From Dechloromonas hankyongensis (GTDB lineage: Bacteria; Pseudomonadota; Gammaproteobacteria; Burkholderiales; Rhodocyclaceae): a stretch of DNA of 64,000 nt. The stretch covers positions 372,001 through 436,000 of the forward strand of contig NZ_JAKLTN010000001.1 in assembly GCF_022012295.1 (NCBI RefSeq). The letters are read 5' to 3'. This document shows, one piece after another, positions 1 through 8,255 of this stretch. The notes under the pieces are model-generated. The model worked only from the letters and a program-made list of their open reading frames with translations. It did no database searches and was not told the DNA's origin. The translations under genes were made by a program, and so were the position numbers. Position 1 is the stretch's first letter. Every line of letters begins with the position of its first letter.

Positions 1-81
1 GCCGGGGTCTATCAAAAAGTGGATTTTAGCGTATTGCGGCGCAACACGCGGGGCCGGTAGACCGTAAACAGGGGCTTGGGT

Positions 82-507
82 TCAGTTGGGAAAGGCGCTT
101 TGCGCCACCAGCCAATAGCGGGCAAATTTTCCGAGCGCCATGAACAGGCAACAGGGCAGCCAGTGCAGGCGCAGCCAGCCGGCGGCAAGGCACAGCGCAT
201 CACCGACGACGGGCGTCCAGGCGAGCAGCAGGGCCGGGCTGCCCCAGCGCTCCAGCTTGTCCTTGTGCGGCAGGTTTTCCAGCTTGCGCCAGCGGGGCAG
301 GGCATAGCCACACCACCATGAGGTCATGCCGCCGGCCGTATTGCCCAGGGTAGCCAAGGCCAGCGCCGGGCCGTATTCGCCGGGATGCAGCTTGAGAAAG
401 CCCCACAGAAGGGCTTCCGAACCGCCGGGCAGCACTGTCGCCGACAAAAAACTGGCAGCCAGCAGGCCCCACAGGCCGCTTTCCGCCGTGACGTTTAGCC
501 ACTCCAC
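82..507 (-). CDS. yqaA: YqaA-type inner-membrane protein of the DedA/SNARE-associated group
   Basis: This 141-residue protein has hydrophobic segments near residues 10-30, 40-60 and 90-130 and a central charged loop. Its length and the TVLPGGSEALL and TLGNTAGGMTSW motifs match YqaA-like DedA-superfamily proteins, whose exact function is poorly defined. I chose the GTG at 507 because a GGGAG-like ribosome site lies about 8 bases upstream. A TTG at 546 would give an N-terminal extension without hydrophobic or conserved character. The gene is divergent from ilvA, with 38 bases between the starts. Confidence 0.75.
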   Translation of the reverse strand: MEWLNVTAESGLWGLLAASFLSATVLPGGSEALLWGFLKLHPGEYGPALALATLGNTAGGMTSWWCGYALPRWRKLENLPHKDKLERWGSPALLLAWTPVVGDALCLAAGWLRLHWLPCCLFMALGKFARYWLVAQSAFPN

Positions 508-545
508 CCGTAGAATCTCCCTTTTGCTTGAATGAGTTGCGCCCA

Positions 546-2078
546 ATGCACCCGGATTATCTCGAAAAAGTTCTCACCGCACAGGTTTATGACGTGGCCG
601 TCGAAACGCCGCTCGACCTGGCCGGCAACCTTTCCACCCGGGTCGGCAACAGAATACTGCTCAAGCGCGAGGACATGCAGCCGGTGTTTTCCTTCAAGCT
701 GCGCGGCGCCTACAACAAGATCGCCAGCCTGTCGCCGGAGAAGCTCAAACGCGGCGTGATCTGCGCCTCGGCCGGCAACCATGCGCAAGGCGTCGCCCTG
801 TCGGCGGCCAGGCTGGGCTGCCGGGCGGTCATCGTCATGCCGGAATCGACGCCGGGTATCAAGATCGACGCGGTGCGCCGCCGCGGTGGCGAGGTGGTGC
901 TTGCCGGCTCGTCCTACGACGACGCCTACGCCAAGGCGCTGGAACTTGAAAAAGCGGAGAAGCTGACCTTCGTCCATCCCTTCGACGATCCGGACGTGAT
1001 CGCCGGTCAGGGCACGGTGGCGATGGAAATCCTGCGCCAGCACTCGCGCCACGACGGCCCGATCCATGCCGTGTTCTGCGCCATCGGCGGCGGCGGGCTG
1101 GCTGCCGGGGTGGCCGCCTACATCAAGCGCCTGCGTCCGGAAATCAAGGTCATCGGGGTCGAGACCTTCGACGCCGATGCGATGAAGCAGTCGCTGGCCG
1201 CCGGCAAGCGCGTACGCCTCAACCAGGTCGGCCTGTTCGCCGACGGCACCGCCGTCAAGTTCGTCGGCGAGGAGACTTTCCGCCTGTGCAAGGAGTACCT
1301 GGACGAGGTCATCCTGGTCGATACCGACGCCATCTGCGCCGCGATCAAGGACGTTTTCGAGGACACCCGCTCCATCCTCGAACCTTCGGGTGCGCTGGCC
1401 GTCGCCGGGGCCAAGGAATACGCCCGCCAGCACAAGCTGAAGGACAAGAACCTGGTCGCCGTGACCTCCGGCGCCAACATGAATTTCGATCGCCTGCGCT
1501 TCGTTTCCGAGCGCGCCGAATTCGGTGAACGGCGCGAAGCGGTCTTCGCCGTCACGCTGCCGGAGAAACCGGGCGCCTACAAGAAGTTCCTGGCCCTGAT
1601 CGGCAACCGCAACGTCACCGAATTCAACTACCGCTATCACACCGAGCGCGAAGCCCACGTCTATGTCGGCGTGCAGGTCGCCGATCGCAAGGAGTCGCTG
1701 AAACTGGTGGACAGCCTGCAGAAGCATGGCTATCCGACGCTAGACCTGACCGACGACGAAATGGCCAAGAACCACATCCGTCACATGGTCGGCGGCCATG
1801 CCCCGCACGTCTGCAACAACGGCATGAGCGAAATGATCTACCGCTTCGAGTTCCCGGAGCGGCCGGGTGCGCTGATGAATTTCCTGACCCAGATGAGCGC
1901 CGGCTGGAACATCAGCCTGTTCCACTACCGCAACCACGGTGCCGACTACGGTCGCGTGCTGGTCGGCATGCAGGTGCCGCCAGCCGAAATGACCGAGTTC
2001 AAGGCCTTCCTGAAAAACCTCGGCTACGCCCACTGGGACGAAAGCAACAACCCGGTCTACAAGTTGTTTCTCGGCTGA
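546..2078 (+). CDS. ilvA: Threonine ammonia-lyase (threonine dehydratase), biosynthetic
   Basis: The enzyme converts L-threonine to 2-oxobutanoate plus ammonia, the first step of isoleucine synthesis, using PLP. The SFKLRGAYNK motif places the PLP lysine at residue 51, and the glycine-rich phosphate-binding loop GGGGLAAG follows near residue 182. Residues from about 330 to 510 form two ACT-like regulatory modules, so isoleucine feedback control is expected. At 510 residues it is close to the long E. coli enzyme. The ATG at 546 is preferred over an in-frame TTG at 528. The neighbouring azlCD genes (branched-chain amino acid export) fit the same metabolic theme. Confidence 0.95.
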   Translation: MHPDYLEKVLTAQVYDVAVETPLDLAGNLSTRVGNRILLKREDMQPVFSFKLRGAYNKIASLSPEKLKRGVICASAGNHAQGVALSAARLGCRAVIVMPESTPGIKIDAVRRRGGEVVLAGSSYDDAYAKALELEKAEKLTFVHPFDDPDVIAGQGTVAMEILRQHSRHDGPIHAVFCAIGGGGLAAGVAAYIKRLRPEIKVIGVETFDADAMKQSLAAGKRVRLNQVGLFADGTAVKFVGEETFRLCKEYLDEVILVDTDAICAAIKDVFEDTRSILEPSGALAVAGAKEYARQHKLKDKNLVAVTSGANMNFDRLRFVSERAEFGERREAVFAVTLPEKPGAYKKFLALIGNRNVTEFNYRYHTEREAHVYVGVQVADRKESLKLVDSLQKHGYPTLDLTDDEMAKNHIRHMVGGHAPHVCNNGMSEMIYRFEFPERPGALMNFLTQMSAGWNISLFHYRNHGADYGRVLVGMQVPPAEMTEFKAFLKNLGYAHWDESNNPVYKLFLG

Positions 2079-2092
2079 CCGGCCGGCCCGTT

Positions 2093-2419
2093 TCAACCCA
2101 TCCAGGCCTGCACCGCCCACAGCGCCAGCATGCCGGCGGCGATGGTCGCCAGCACGCTGCGCGTCAGCCGGGCGACGACCAGGGCGACCAGCGCCGCCCA
2201 CAGGCGGGGGTTGGCCGGCGTCAAGCTGATACCGCCGTCTATGGACAATATTTCCGGCGCGATCAGGGCACCGAGGATGGCCGGCGGCACATAGCGCAGC
2301 ACCGCCGCAATGCGCGGACCGTCCGGCAGGTGATGGCCGAAGGCGATGAACGACAGCCGGATCAGGAAGGTGGCCAGCCCGCAGGCGGCCATGGTCAGCA
2401 GCAGGACGGTCGTGCTCAT
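2093..2419 (-). CDS. azlD: AzlD-family branched-chain amino acid exporter subunit
   Basis: This 108-residue membrane protein has three to four hydrophobic segments and the TFLIRLSFIAFG pattern typical of AzlD. AzlD is the small partner of AzlC in export of branched-chain amino acids and analogues across the inner membrane. Its ATG overlaps the azlC stop by 4 bases, indicating translational coupling. It converges with ilvA, with 14 bases between the two stops and no strong terminator visible. Confidence 0.85.
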   Translation of the reverse strand: MSTTVLLLTMAACGLATFLIRLSFIAFGHHLPDGPRIAAVLRYVPPAILGALIAPEILSIDGGISLTPANPRLWAALVALVVARLTRSVLATIAAGMLALWAVQAWMG

Positions 2420-3117
2420 TGCGGCTTGCCGTCGAAGCGCGCCATGAACAGGCCGCAGGCGATGCCGACCGCCGCTGCCGCCAGCAAACCCAACTTGTGC
2501 GGCAGGATCAGCGCCGGGATCACGGCGCCGGCCGCGGCGACCGCTGCCCAGGCATCGCTGCGCCGATGGACCGACAGCACGAGCAGGGCAATGAAAGTCA
2601 GGGCGATCGAGAAATCCAATGACCACGTCGGTGGAATCGCCTCCCCGACCAGGACGCCCGCCAGCGTGGACAGTTGCCAGCCGGTCCATAGCGTGGCGCC
2701 GGTGCCGAGCAGGAAATAGTGGCGATGCGGCGTCGCCGGCCCGTCGCGCAGGCGCTTGATCGCCGCGGCGAAAGCCTCGTCGGTCAACAGATAGGCGAGC
2801 AGCAATTTCCAGCGCCAGGGCAGAGCGCGCAGGTATTCGGCGACCGCCGCGCTGTACAGCAGATGGCGCAGATTGACCACGCCGACGGTGGCCACCGTGA
2901 CCGGCGCCGGCGTCGCCGCCCCCCACAGCTGGGCAAAAACCACCTGGGAGGAGCCGCCAAAAATCAGCGAGGAACTGAGCACCACCGCCCAGTCCGGAAT
3001 GCCGACCGCCAAGCCGAGCACCCCGAAGATCAGGCCGAAGGGAACCACCCCGAGCAGCAAGGGCAGCTCGGCGCGCACACCGGCCAGGAATTCGCTACGC
3101 GGAGAGTCTTCGACCAT
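2416..3117 (-). CDS. azlC: AzlC-family branched-chain amino acid exporter subunit
   Basis: This polytopic protein of 233 residues has the AzlC signature near residues 17-35 (LLLGVVPFGLIFGVLG) and the downstream block VNLRHLLYSAAVAEYLR. It forms the large subunit of the AzlCD exporter. The ATG at 3117 starts right before the conserved region; a TTG at 3138 would add only seven residues. No good ribosome site is evident. The gene reads away from the unusual operator region at 3185-3266. Confidence 0.88.
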   Translation of the reverse strand: MVEDSPRSEFLAGVRAELPLLLGVVPFGLIFGVLGLAVGIPDWAVVLSSSLIFGGSSQVVFAQLWGAATPAPVTVATVGVVNLRHLLYSAAVAEYLRALPWRWKLLLAYLLTDEAFAAAIKRLRDGPATPHRHYFLLGTGATLWTGWQLSTLAGVLVGEAIPPTWSLDFSIALTFIALLVLSVHRRSDAWAAVAAAGAVIPALILPHKLGLLAAAAVGIACGLFMARFDGKPQ

Positions 3118-3184
3118 GGGCCACGGGGAAAGAAGCAAAGCGCCATGCTAGCCGAAACGGCTTGCAACCAGCATTCCGACGCTG

Positions 3185-3266
3185 TTACCCAATGATATAA
3201 AATAATATTGGGTAATGAATTCAGGCAGGCTATCATTACCCAATATAACTCAATTTAATTGGGTAA
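3185..3266 (+). promoter_or_regulatory. Promoter flanked by two identical palindromic operators
   Basis: Two copies of the inverted repeat TTACCCAAT-N13-ATTGGGTAA occur at 3185-3215 and 3236-3266. Both have identical 9-base arms and 13-base AT-rich spacers. A sigma-70-like pair fits between them: TTGGGT at 3208-3213, 17 bases, then TATCAT at 3231-3236. Site 1 covers the -35 and site 2 runs from the -10 to three bases before the ATG at 3270. This layout is typical of tight repression. No repressor gene is recognisable next to it. The arms are seen directly; the regulatory role is inferred. Confidence 0.75.
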
Positions 3267-3269
3267 ATC

Positions 3270-4295
3270 ATGAAGGCCATCCCCTTATATCGCCGCCACG
3301 AGACCGCTTTTTGCACCCAATACGGGGAATTGAAAGAGCGGACACTCACCGCCGGCGCCTTGCTGCCAGGGGCTCCAGGCACCCTGCACAGGCGACAGGG
3401 GACGGGCTACGCTTACTGGTACCGCGTCTATTACCCGACGCCAGGCAAGCAGGCAGAAACGCTGGTTGGCCGCCACGACGACAGCACGGCCGAAACGGTC
3501 ATGCGTCAGCGCATTGCCTTCTCGGCATGGAGCGGCCGACAGGTCGTCGCCTTGCGCAAACTGGGTTTTTCGGTAGCCGACAAAGCCTGCGCCCGCGTTC
3601 TCGTCGAGTTGCACAATCTGGGTGCCTTCTCGGCCGGCCTGGTGGTGGTCGGCACCTTGGGCCATATGGCATGGCACAACGAGCTGGGCATCGAGGTCCG
3701 GGCGCGCCGGGAAGCAGCCAAGCCGCGTGCCCGGCAGCCGGGTCTGGAATTCGGGGCATCCCGCGCCTGGCTGCAATCGCCGGTGGCCAACACGCTGCCT
3801 TTTGCCCGGGTAGCCAGCGAGCCGGCTACCACGACGGTCGCCCGGCTCGCCGGGGTGCGCGACTTGCGTATCGAATTCGGGGTTCCGGCCGACGCTGCGG
3901 GCAACGACGTGGGGGTTGGCGGTGATATGTGGTCGGCCCGCAGCGAACCCTTCCATGAATTTCTGCTCGAATCGCCCGAATCCGGCGCCGTGCTCGCCGG
4001 CGGCCATTGCATCCCGGTACTGCTGCCGCAGGCGGCGCGCCTGGTCTGGCACACGCTGTTCCTGAGCAGCCAACCCGGCCGCCTGCCGGCACAGGCGGCG
4101 AGGGAACGCCAGCTGTCCCTGGCGCTGGGCGCTGCGCTGATCGACCACGATCCGTGGGCGCTGCTCACTGCCTGGGAACGCGCCCCATCGGCCATGACCG
4201 CCATGATACGTCCGCTCCGCACCACGGTGCTGGCCGAACTGGCCGGTTATCCGGAACTGTGCGATCTGTTCGACGATTGCCTGCGCGGCGGCTGA
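3270..4295 (+). CDS. Unrecognised protein, possibly a degenerate GSU2403-type nucleotidyltransferase fold
   Basis: I do not firmly recognise this 341-residue soluble protein. The aromatic motif YWYRVYY at residues 49-55 and the segment VVVGTLGHMAWHNELG at 125-140 resemble GSU2403-type nucleotidyltransferase-fold proteins (NTP_transf_8). However, the usual downstream acidic DxD pair is not visible, so the protein may be catalytically inactive or belong elsewhere. There is no signal peptide or membrane segment. The ATG lies three bases downstream of the second operator copy, with no Shine-Dalgarno, suggesting a short leader. It stands alone between azlC and an EAL-like gene. The AT-rich promoter contrasts with the GC-rich flanks and hints at acquisition. 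Confidence 0.45.
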   Translation: MKAIPLYRRHETAFCTQYGELKERTLTAGALLPGAPGTLHRRQGTGYAYWYRVYYPTPGKQAETLVGRHDDSTAETVMRQRIAFSAWSGRQVVALRKLGFSVADKACARVLVELHNLGAFSAGLVVVGTLGHMAWHNELGIEVRARREAAKPRARQPGLEFGASRAWLQSPVANTLPFARVASEPATTTVARLAGVRDLRIEFGVPADAAGNDVGVGGDMWSARSEPFHEFLLESPESGAVLAGGHCIPVLLPQAARLVWHTLFLSSQPGRLPAQAARERQLSLALGAALIDHDPWALLTAWERAPSAMTAMIRPLRTTVLAELAGYPELCDLFDDCLRGG

Positions 4296-4523
4296 ACGCA
4301 AGCTAGCCGCCTCAATGCCGGGCCGGCCTAGGCGATACCGCGGTTCCGTGTCGCCCCGCCGGTCGCACCGATGCTCATCCCGAGCCGAGCACAATCACCG
4401 CAATGTCTCAAGTGCCACATGCTTATATCCATCTGAAAATATATTCTTTTTCGGAATATTCACGTCTCTCTAGAGTGCACTCATCCGCCAAATGACCGGC
4501 TCCCCGAAAAAGTAAGAAACACC
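4296..4523. other. Intergenic region, AT-rich in its second half
   Basis: No gene is evident here. Bases about 4420-4465 are markedly AT-rich and contain a small inverted repeat, ATATTC at 4441-4446 and GAATAT at 4454-4459. It may hold the promoter of the EAL-like gene, but I cannot define -35 and -10 boxes with confidence. Confidence 0.3.
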
Positions 4524-5336
4524 ATGCCACTGACCGATTTGATCCGTTATTTCAATATGGCCGACCAGGACGGCGACAGCACGCTGTACCAGGAAAAGGG
4601 GCGAGCCGCCGCCTGGCATCGCGGGCTGCGCCTGGGGTCGCACTTTCGCCCCATAGTCAATCTGCGCGACGAACGCATCGTCGGCCACCAGGCGCTACTC
4701 GTCGCCAGCCTGGCCGACGGCCGTCCGCTCGGGGCGGCCGAAGCCTACGCCACCTGCGAATCGACGGCAGCGGTGGTCCATTTCGACCGCCTGTGCCGCA
4801 CCCTGCACGCCCTGAATTTTCTCACCCAGCAGCGTCATGCCGGTGGCTACCTGCAAATGGCAGTGCATCCGCGTCACGTGCAGGCCATCCTCAATCAGCA
4901 CGGCCTGGTGTATGAAGCCATCCTGAAGCGCTGTGGATTGGCGCCACAGGATATAGTGCTGCACATCGGTAGCCATTCGCCGGATGATGCTGCCAGCCTC
5001 GGAAAAGCGCTGGTCAACTACCGCCTGCGCGGCTATCGTCTGGCGCTGAGCGCTCCCGATGGCACATCCGCAAATTGGCCGCCCTCTTTCGTTCCAGACA
5101 TCGCGCAGGTCTCGTCGAGCCACGATTGCGCCCACCTCGCAGCCTGGCAGGACGATGGCGTCAGCATCGAACTCGTCGGCATAGACAGCGGTCTGAGTTA
5201 CCAGCAGGCGATCGCTGCCGGCATCGTATTGGGGCAGGGCGACCTTTTCGGCTTGCGGCAGGCCGATTGCCGCCCCACACACGGCAAGGGCAGAGTCGCC
5301 TACAATGCACCGTCACCGTTCCGGAGCCCACCATGA
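4524..5336 (+). CDS. Degenerate EAL-domain-like protein
   Basis: This 270-residue protein begins a recognisable EAL-type fold at residues 38-60 ([21 protein letters not shown]), equivalent to the FQPIVDL...GxEALLR start of c-di-GMP phosphodiesterases. The EAL signature reads HQALL, and I do not see the downstream NxxE, DDFG or KxD catalytic motifs, so hydrolysis of c-di-GMP is unlikely. It may bind a nucleotide or a protein partner. No GGDEF or receiver domain is attached. Its stop overlaps the cysK start by 4 bases, so the two are probably translationally coupled. Confidence 0.6.
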   Translation: MPLTDLIRYFNMADQDGDSTLYQEKGRAAAWHRGLRLGSHFRPIVNLRDERIVGHQALLVASLADGRPLGAAEAYATCESTAAVVHFDRLCRTLHALNFLTQQRHAGGYLQMAVHPRHVQAILNQHGLVYEAILKRCGLAPQDIVLHIGSHSPDDAASLGKALVNYRLRGYRLALSAPDGTSANWPPSFVPDIAQVSSSHDCAHLAAWQDDGVSIELVGIDSGLSYQQAIAAGIVLGQGDLFGLRQADCRPTHGKGRVAYNAPSPFRSPP

Positions 5337-6265
5337 AAATAGCCAATAACGTTACCGAACTGGTCGGCAACACGCCGCTGGTCAAGCTCAACCGCGTCAC
5401 CGCCGGCAGCGGCGCCACCGTCGTCGCCAAACTGGAATTTTTCAATCCCGGCCACAGCGTCAAGGACCGCATCGCGGTCGCCATGCTCGACGCCGCCCAG
5501 GCCGCCGGCAAAATCGGCCCGGATACCGTCGTCCTCGAGCCGACTTCGGGCAATACCGGTATCGGTCTGGCCATGGTCTGCGCCGCCCGCGGCATCAAGT
5601 GCGCGTTCACCATGCCGGAAACCATGAGCCGCGAGCGCAAGCTGCTGCTCAAGGCCTACGGCGCCGACCTGATCCTGACGCCGGGGCCGGAAGGCATGGG
5701 CGGCGCCATCGCCAAGGCCAAGGCGCTGGCCGAAAGCGACGTCAAATACTTCGTCCCGCAGCAGTTCGAAAATCCGGCCAATCCGGAAGTCCACCGCAAC
5801 ACCACCGCCGAGGAAGTCTGGCGCGACACCGACGGCCAGGTCGACATCTTCGTTGCCGGCGTCGGTACCGGCGGCACGGTGACCGGGGTCGGCGAAGTGC
5901 TGAAGGCGCGCAAGCCGGGCGTCAAGATCGTCGCCGTCGAGCCGGATGCCTCGCCGGTGCTGTCCGGTGGCCAGAAGGGGCCGCACCCGATCCAGGGCAT
6001 CGGTGCCGGCTTCGTGCCGGGCGTGCTGAATACCGGCATCTACGACGAAGTGATCCGCGTCAAGAACGACGACGCCTTCGCCGTCGCCCGCCGGATGGCG
6101 ACGGAAGAGGGCCTGCTGGTCGGCATTTCCTCCGGTGCCGCGACCTGGGCGGCGCTCGAACTGGCCAAGCGGCCGGAAAACGCCGGCAAGCTGATCGTCG
6201 TCGTCATCCCGTCCTTCGGCGAGCGCTACCTGTCCACCGCGCTGTACCAACACCTCGAGGTGTGA
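5333..6265 (+). CDS. cysK: Cysteine synthase (O-acetylserine sulfhydrylase)
   Basis: This 310-residue PLP enzyme makes L-cysteine from O-acetylserine and sulfide. The PLP lysine is K44 in PGHSVKDR. The substrate loop TSGNTG is at residues 71-76, and the phosphate-binding glycine loop [10 protein letters not shown] follows near residue 178. The ATG at 5333 overlaps the stop of the EAL-like gene. A TACAAT hexamer at 5301-5306 could be the -10 of an internal promoter, though no clear -35 was found. It is followed, with a 4-base overlap, by a PatB-type C-S lyase gene. CysK is favoured over CysM by the TSGNTG and PGHSVKDR motifs. Confidence 0.93.
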   Translation: MKIANNVTELVGNTPLVKLNRVTAGSGATVVAKLEFFNPGHSVKDRIAVAMLDAAQAAGKIGPDTVVLEPTSGNTGIGLAMVCAARGIKCAFTMPETMSRERKLLLKAYGADLILTPGPEGMGGAIAKAKALAESDVKYFVPQQFENPANPEVHRNTTAEEVWRDTDGQVDIFVAGVGTGGTVTGVGEVLKARKPGVKIVAVEPDASPVLSGGQKGPHPIQGIGAGFVPGVLNTGIYDEVIRVKNDDAFAVARRMATEEGLLVGISSGAATWAALELAKRPENAGKLIVVVIPSFGERYLSTALYQHLEV

Positions 6266-7392
6266 GCCTCTTCGCCGCAGCAATCGACCGGCGCGACTCT
6301 GACTCCATCAAGTGGGGCAAGTACGCCGGCCGCGACATCCTGCCGCTGTGGGTCGCCGACATGGATTTCGCGGCGCCCCCGGCGGTGCTCGCCGCGCTGC
6401 ACCGCCGTATCGAGCACGGCGTCTTCGGCTACGGCGGCCCCTGGCCGTCGCTGACGGAGTCAGTACTCGCTCACCTTGAAAGCGAATACGGCTGGACCAT
6501 CGCCCCGGAATGGCTGGTCTGGCTGCCGGGGCTGGTCAGCGGCCTGAACGTCGCATGCCGGGCCGTCGACGGCGAGGTGCTGACGGCGACGCCGATCTAC
6601 CCACCCTTTCTGTCCGCGCCGCATTTCTCCGGCCGCAAGCTCAACCGCGTCGCCCTGAGCTGCACAGATAACCGCTGGCAGTGGGATATGGGCGCGCTAC
6701 AGCAAGCGACCAGTGCCGCGACCAAACTGTTCCTGCTCTGCCACCCGCACAACCCGGTCGGCCGCTGCTGGAATCGCGACGAACTGCTCGCCCTGGCCGA
6801 ACATGCCGAGGCCAACGACCTCGTCGTCTGCTCCGACGAAATCCATTGCGGCCTGATCCTCGACGCCGACAAGCGCCACATCCCCTTCGCCAGCCTGTCG
6901 CCGGAAATCGCCCAGCGCACCATCACGCTGATGGCGCCGTCGAAAACCTTCAACATCCCCGGCCTCGGCTGCGCCTTCGCGGTCATCGCTAACCCCGCCC
7001 TGCGCCGCCGCTTCGAACAGGCCATGCATGGCATCGTGCCGCATGTGAATGTGCTCGGCCTTGCTGCCTGCGAGGCGGCCTATCGCGACAGCGGCGACTG
7101 GCACCGCGAACTGCTCGCCTACCTGGCCGGCAACCGCGCCCGGCTGGCCGAAGTCGTCGCCGGCCTGTCCGGCGTGTCTATGGCGCCCGTCGAAGCGACT
7201 TATCTGGCCTGGCTGGATGTCCGCGCATTGAAGCTGGCCAAACCGGCCGCCCATTTCGAAGCGCATGGCCTCGGCCTGTCCGACGGCGCCGATTTCGGCG
7301 CTCCGGGCTGGCTGCGCCTCAATTTCGGCTGCCCACGGGCAACGCTCGATGCGGCTTTGCAGCGTTTTGCCAGAGCTTGTCACGCGGCATGA
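6262..7392 (+). CDS. patB: MalY/PatB-family PLP-dependent C-S lyase or aminotransferase
   Basis: This 376-residue fold-type I PLP enzyme has the family start [14 protein letters not shown] and WVADMDF block, the SDEIHCGL loop near residue 191 and the PLP lysine K228 in [10 protein letters not shown]. Relatives cleave cystathionine, cystine or cysteine conjugates to a thiol, pyruvate and ammonia. The GTG start at 6262 overlaps the cysK stop by 4 bases and is the only start giving the conserved N-terminus. Pairing with cysK suggests a role in sulfur amino acid turnover or transsulfuration toward homocysteine. Substrate is not resolvable from sequence. Confidence 0.85.
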   Translation: MSLFAAAIDRRDSDSIKWGKYAGRDILPLWVADMDFAAPPAVLAALHRRIEHGVFGYGGPWPSLTESVLAHLESEYGWTIAPEWLVWLPGLVSGLNVACRAVDGEVLTATPIYPPFLSAPHFSGRKLNRVALSCTDNRWQWDMGALQQATSAATKLFLLCHPHNPVGRCWNRDELLALAEHAEANDLVVCSDEIHCGLILDADKRHIPFASLSPEIAQRTITLMAPSKTFNIPGLGCAFAVIANPALRRRFEQAMHGIVPHVNVLGLAACEAAYRDSGDWHRELLAYLAGNRARLAEVVAGLSGVSMAPVEATYLAWLDVRALKLAKPAAHFEAHGLGLSDGADFGAPGWLRLNFGCPRATLDAALQRFARACHAA

Positions 7393-7679
7393 ACAGCTAC
7401 TCGCTGACCCTCGGCATCCTCCTTGTCGCGTCCATCCTGCAAATATGGGGCAGCGCACTGGCCATCGAGGCCGTGCTGCGCGCCAAGCAGCATCGCAGAC
7501 TGCGCCGCACCTGGCTGGCGGTGGCAGGCGCCACCATGCTCATCGCCCTGCACGACGGCTACGCGCTCGAACTGGCGATGCGCACCGGGCTGTACGACTT
7601 GCGCCAGGCCGTGCTGATCGGTCTGGCCGCGCTGTTGATGGCCTTCGCCATCCACGGTTTCAGGCGCTGGGAAGCCTGA
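7389..7679 (+). CDS. Small integral membrane protein of unknown function
   Basis: This 96-residue protein has an N-terminal hydrophobic helix at about residues 5-25, a second at 42-60 and a third at 72-88. I recognise no family. Its ATG overlaps the patB stop by 4 bases, so it ends the EAL-cysK-patB operon. Its last 20 bases overlap the 3' end of the convergent cyclo-ligase gene. Confidence 0.7.
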   Translation: MNSYSLTLGILLVASILQIWGSALAIEAVLRAKQHRRLRRTWLAVAGATMLIALHDGYALELAMRTGLYDLRQAVLIGLAALLMAFAIHGFRRWEA

Positions 7680-8241
7680 GCGCCCCGGCTTCGGTGACCA
7701 GCCAGTCCAGGCGCTGGTCGTGGCTTTCCGGCCGGATGGTGGGCAGGCGATTGGTCTCGAAACCGACGCCGATGGCTAAGGGACGCGGCGAAAGCGCCGC
7801 CAGGGTGCGGTCGAAATAGCCGCCGCCATAACCCAGGCGATAACCGTCGCCATCAAAACCGTTGAGCGGCAGCAGCAGCATGTCGGGCTGCACGAATTCG
7901 CCGGTCACCGGGGTCGGAATGCCATAACGGTCCGCGGTCAGCGGCGTGTCGGGCGTCCATAGCCGGAAAGCGAGCGGGGCATTTTCCTCGATCACCACCG
8001 GCAGGGCCGCCAGCACGCCACTTTCGGCCCAGCGGGGAAGCACGCCGCGTACGTCCGGCTCGTGCTTGATCGGCCAGCAAAAGGCGACGATGCGCGGGGC
8101 GGGTAGGGCAGCCAGCAGATGGCTGACGATACGCGCCGACAAGGCGGCATGCTCGGCATCGCTCAGCGCCGCTCGTCGGACCACCATATCGCGCCGCAAT
8201 GCCCGGCGCCAAGCCGTGTTATTCTCGTTCGCTTCTAGCAT
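7660..8241 (-). CDS. ygfA: 5-formyltetrahydrofolate cyclo-ligase
   Basis: The enzyme converts 5-formyl-THF to 5,10-methenyl-THF with ATP, salvaging this folate form. The protein is 193 residues long. An N-terminal basic segment (RRALRRDMVVRR) is followed by the family signature GYGGGYFDRTL near residues 131-141 and the conserved block PLNGFDGDGYRLG. The ATG at 8241 is chosen; a GTG directly before it is equally in frame. In many proteobacteria this gene follows 6S RNA (ssrS), but I see no obvious 6S-like structure in the short region before slt. Confidence 0.9.
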   Translation of the reverse strand: MLEANENNTAWRRALRRDMVVRRAALSDAEHAALSARIVSHLLAALPAPRIVAFCWPIKHEPDVRGVLPRWAESGVLAALPVVIEENAPLAFRLWTPDTPLTADRYGIPTPVTGEFVQPDMLLLPLNGFDGDGYRLGYGGGYFDRTLAALSPRPLAIGVGFETNRLPTIRPESHDQRLDWLVTEAGALRLPSA

Positions 8242-8255
8242 CACCGTAATCTAGC

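Noticed and set aside
495..1727. Long minus-strand reading frame opposite ilvA
   Set aside because: It is an antisense shadow in GC-rich coding DNA, with no conserved motif and wholly overlapped by ilvA.
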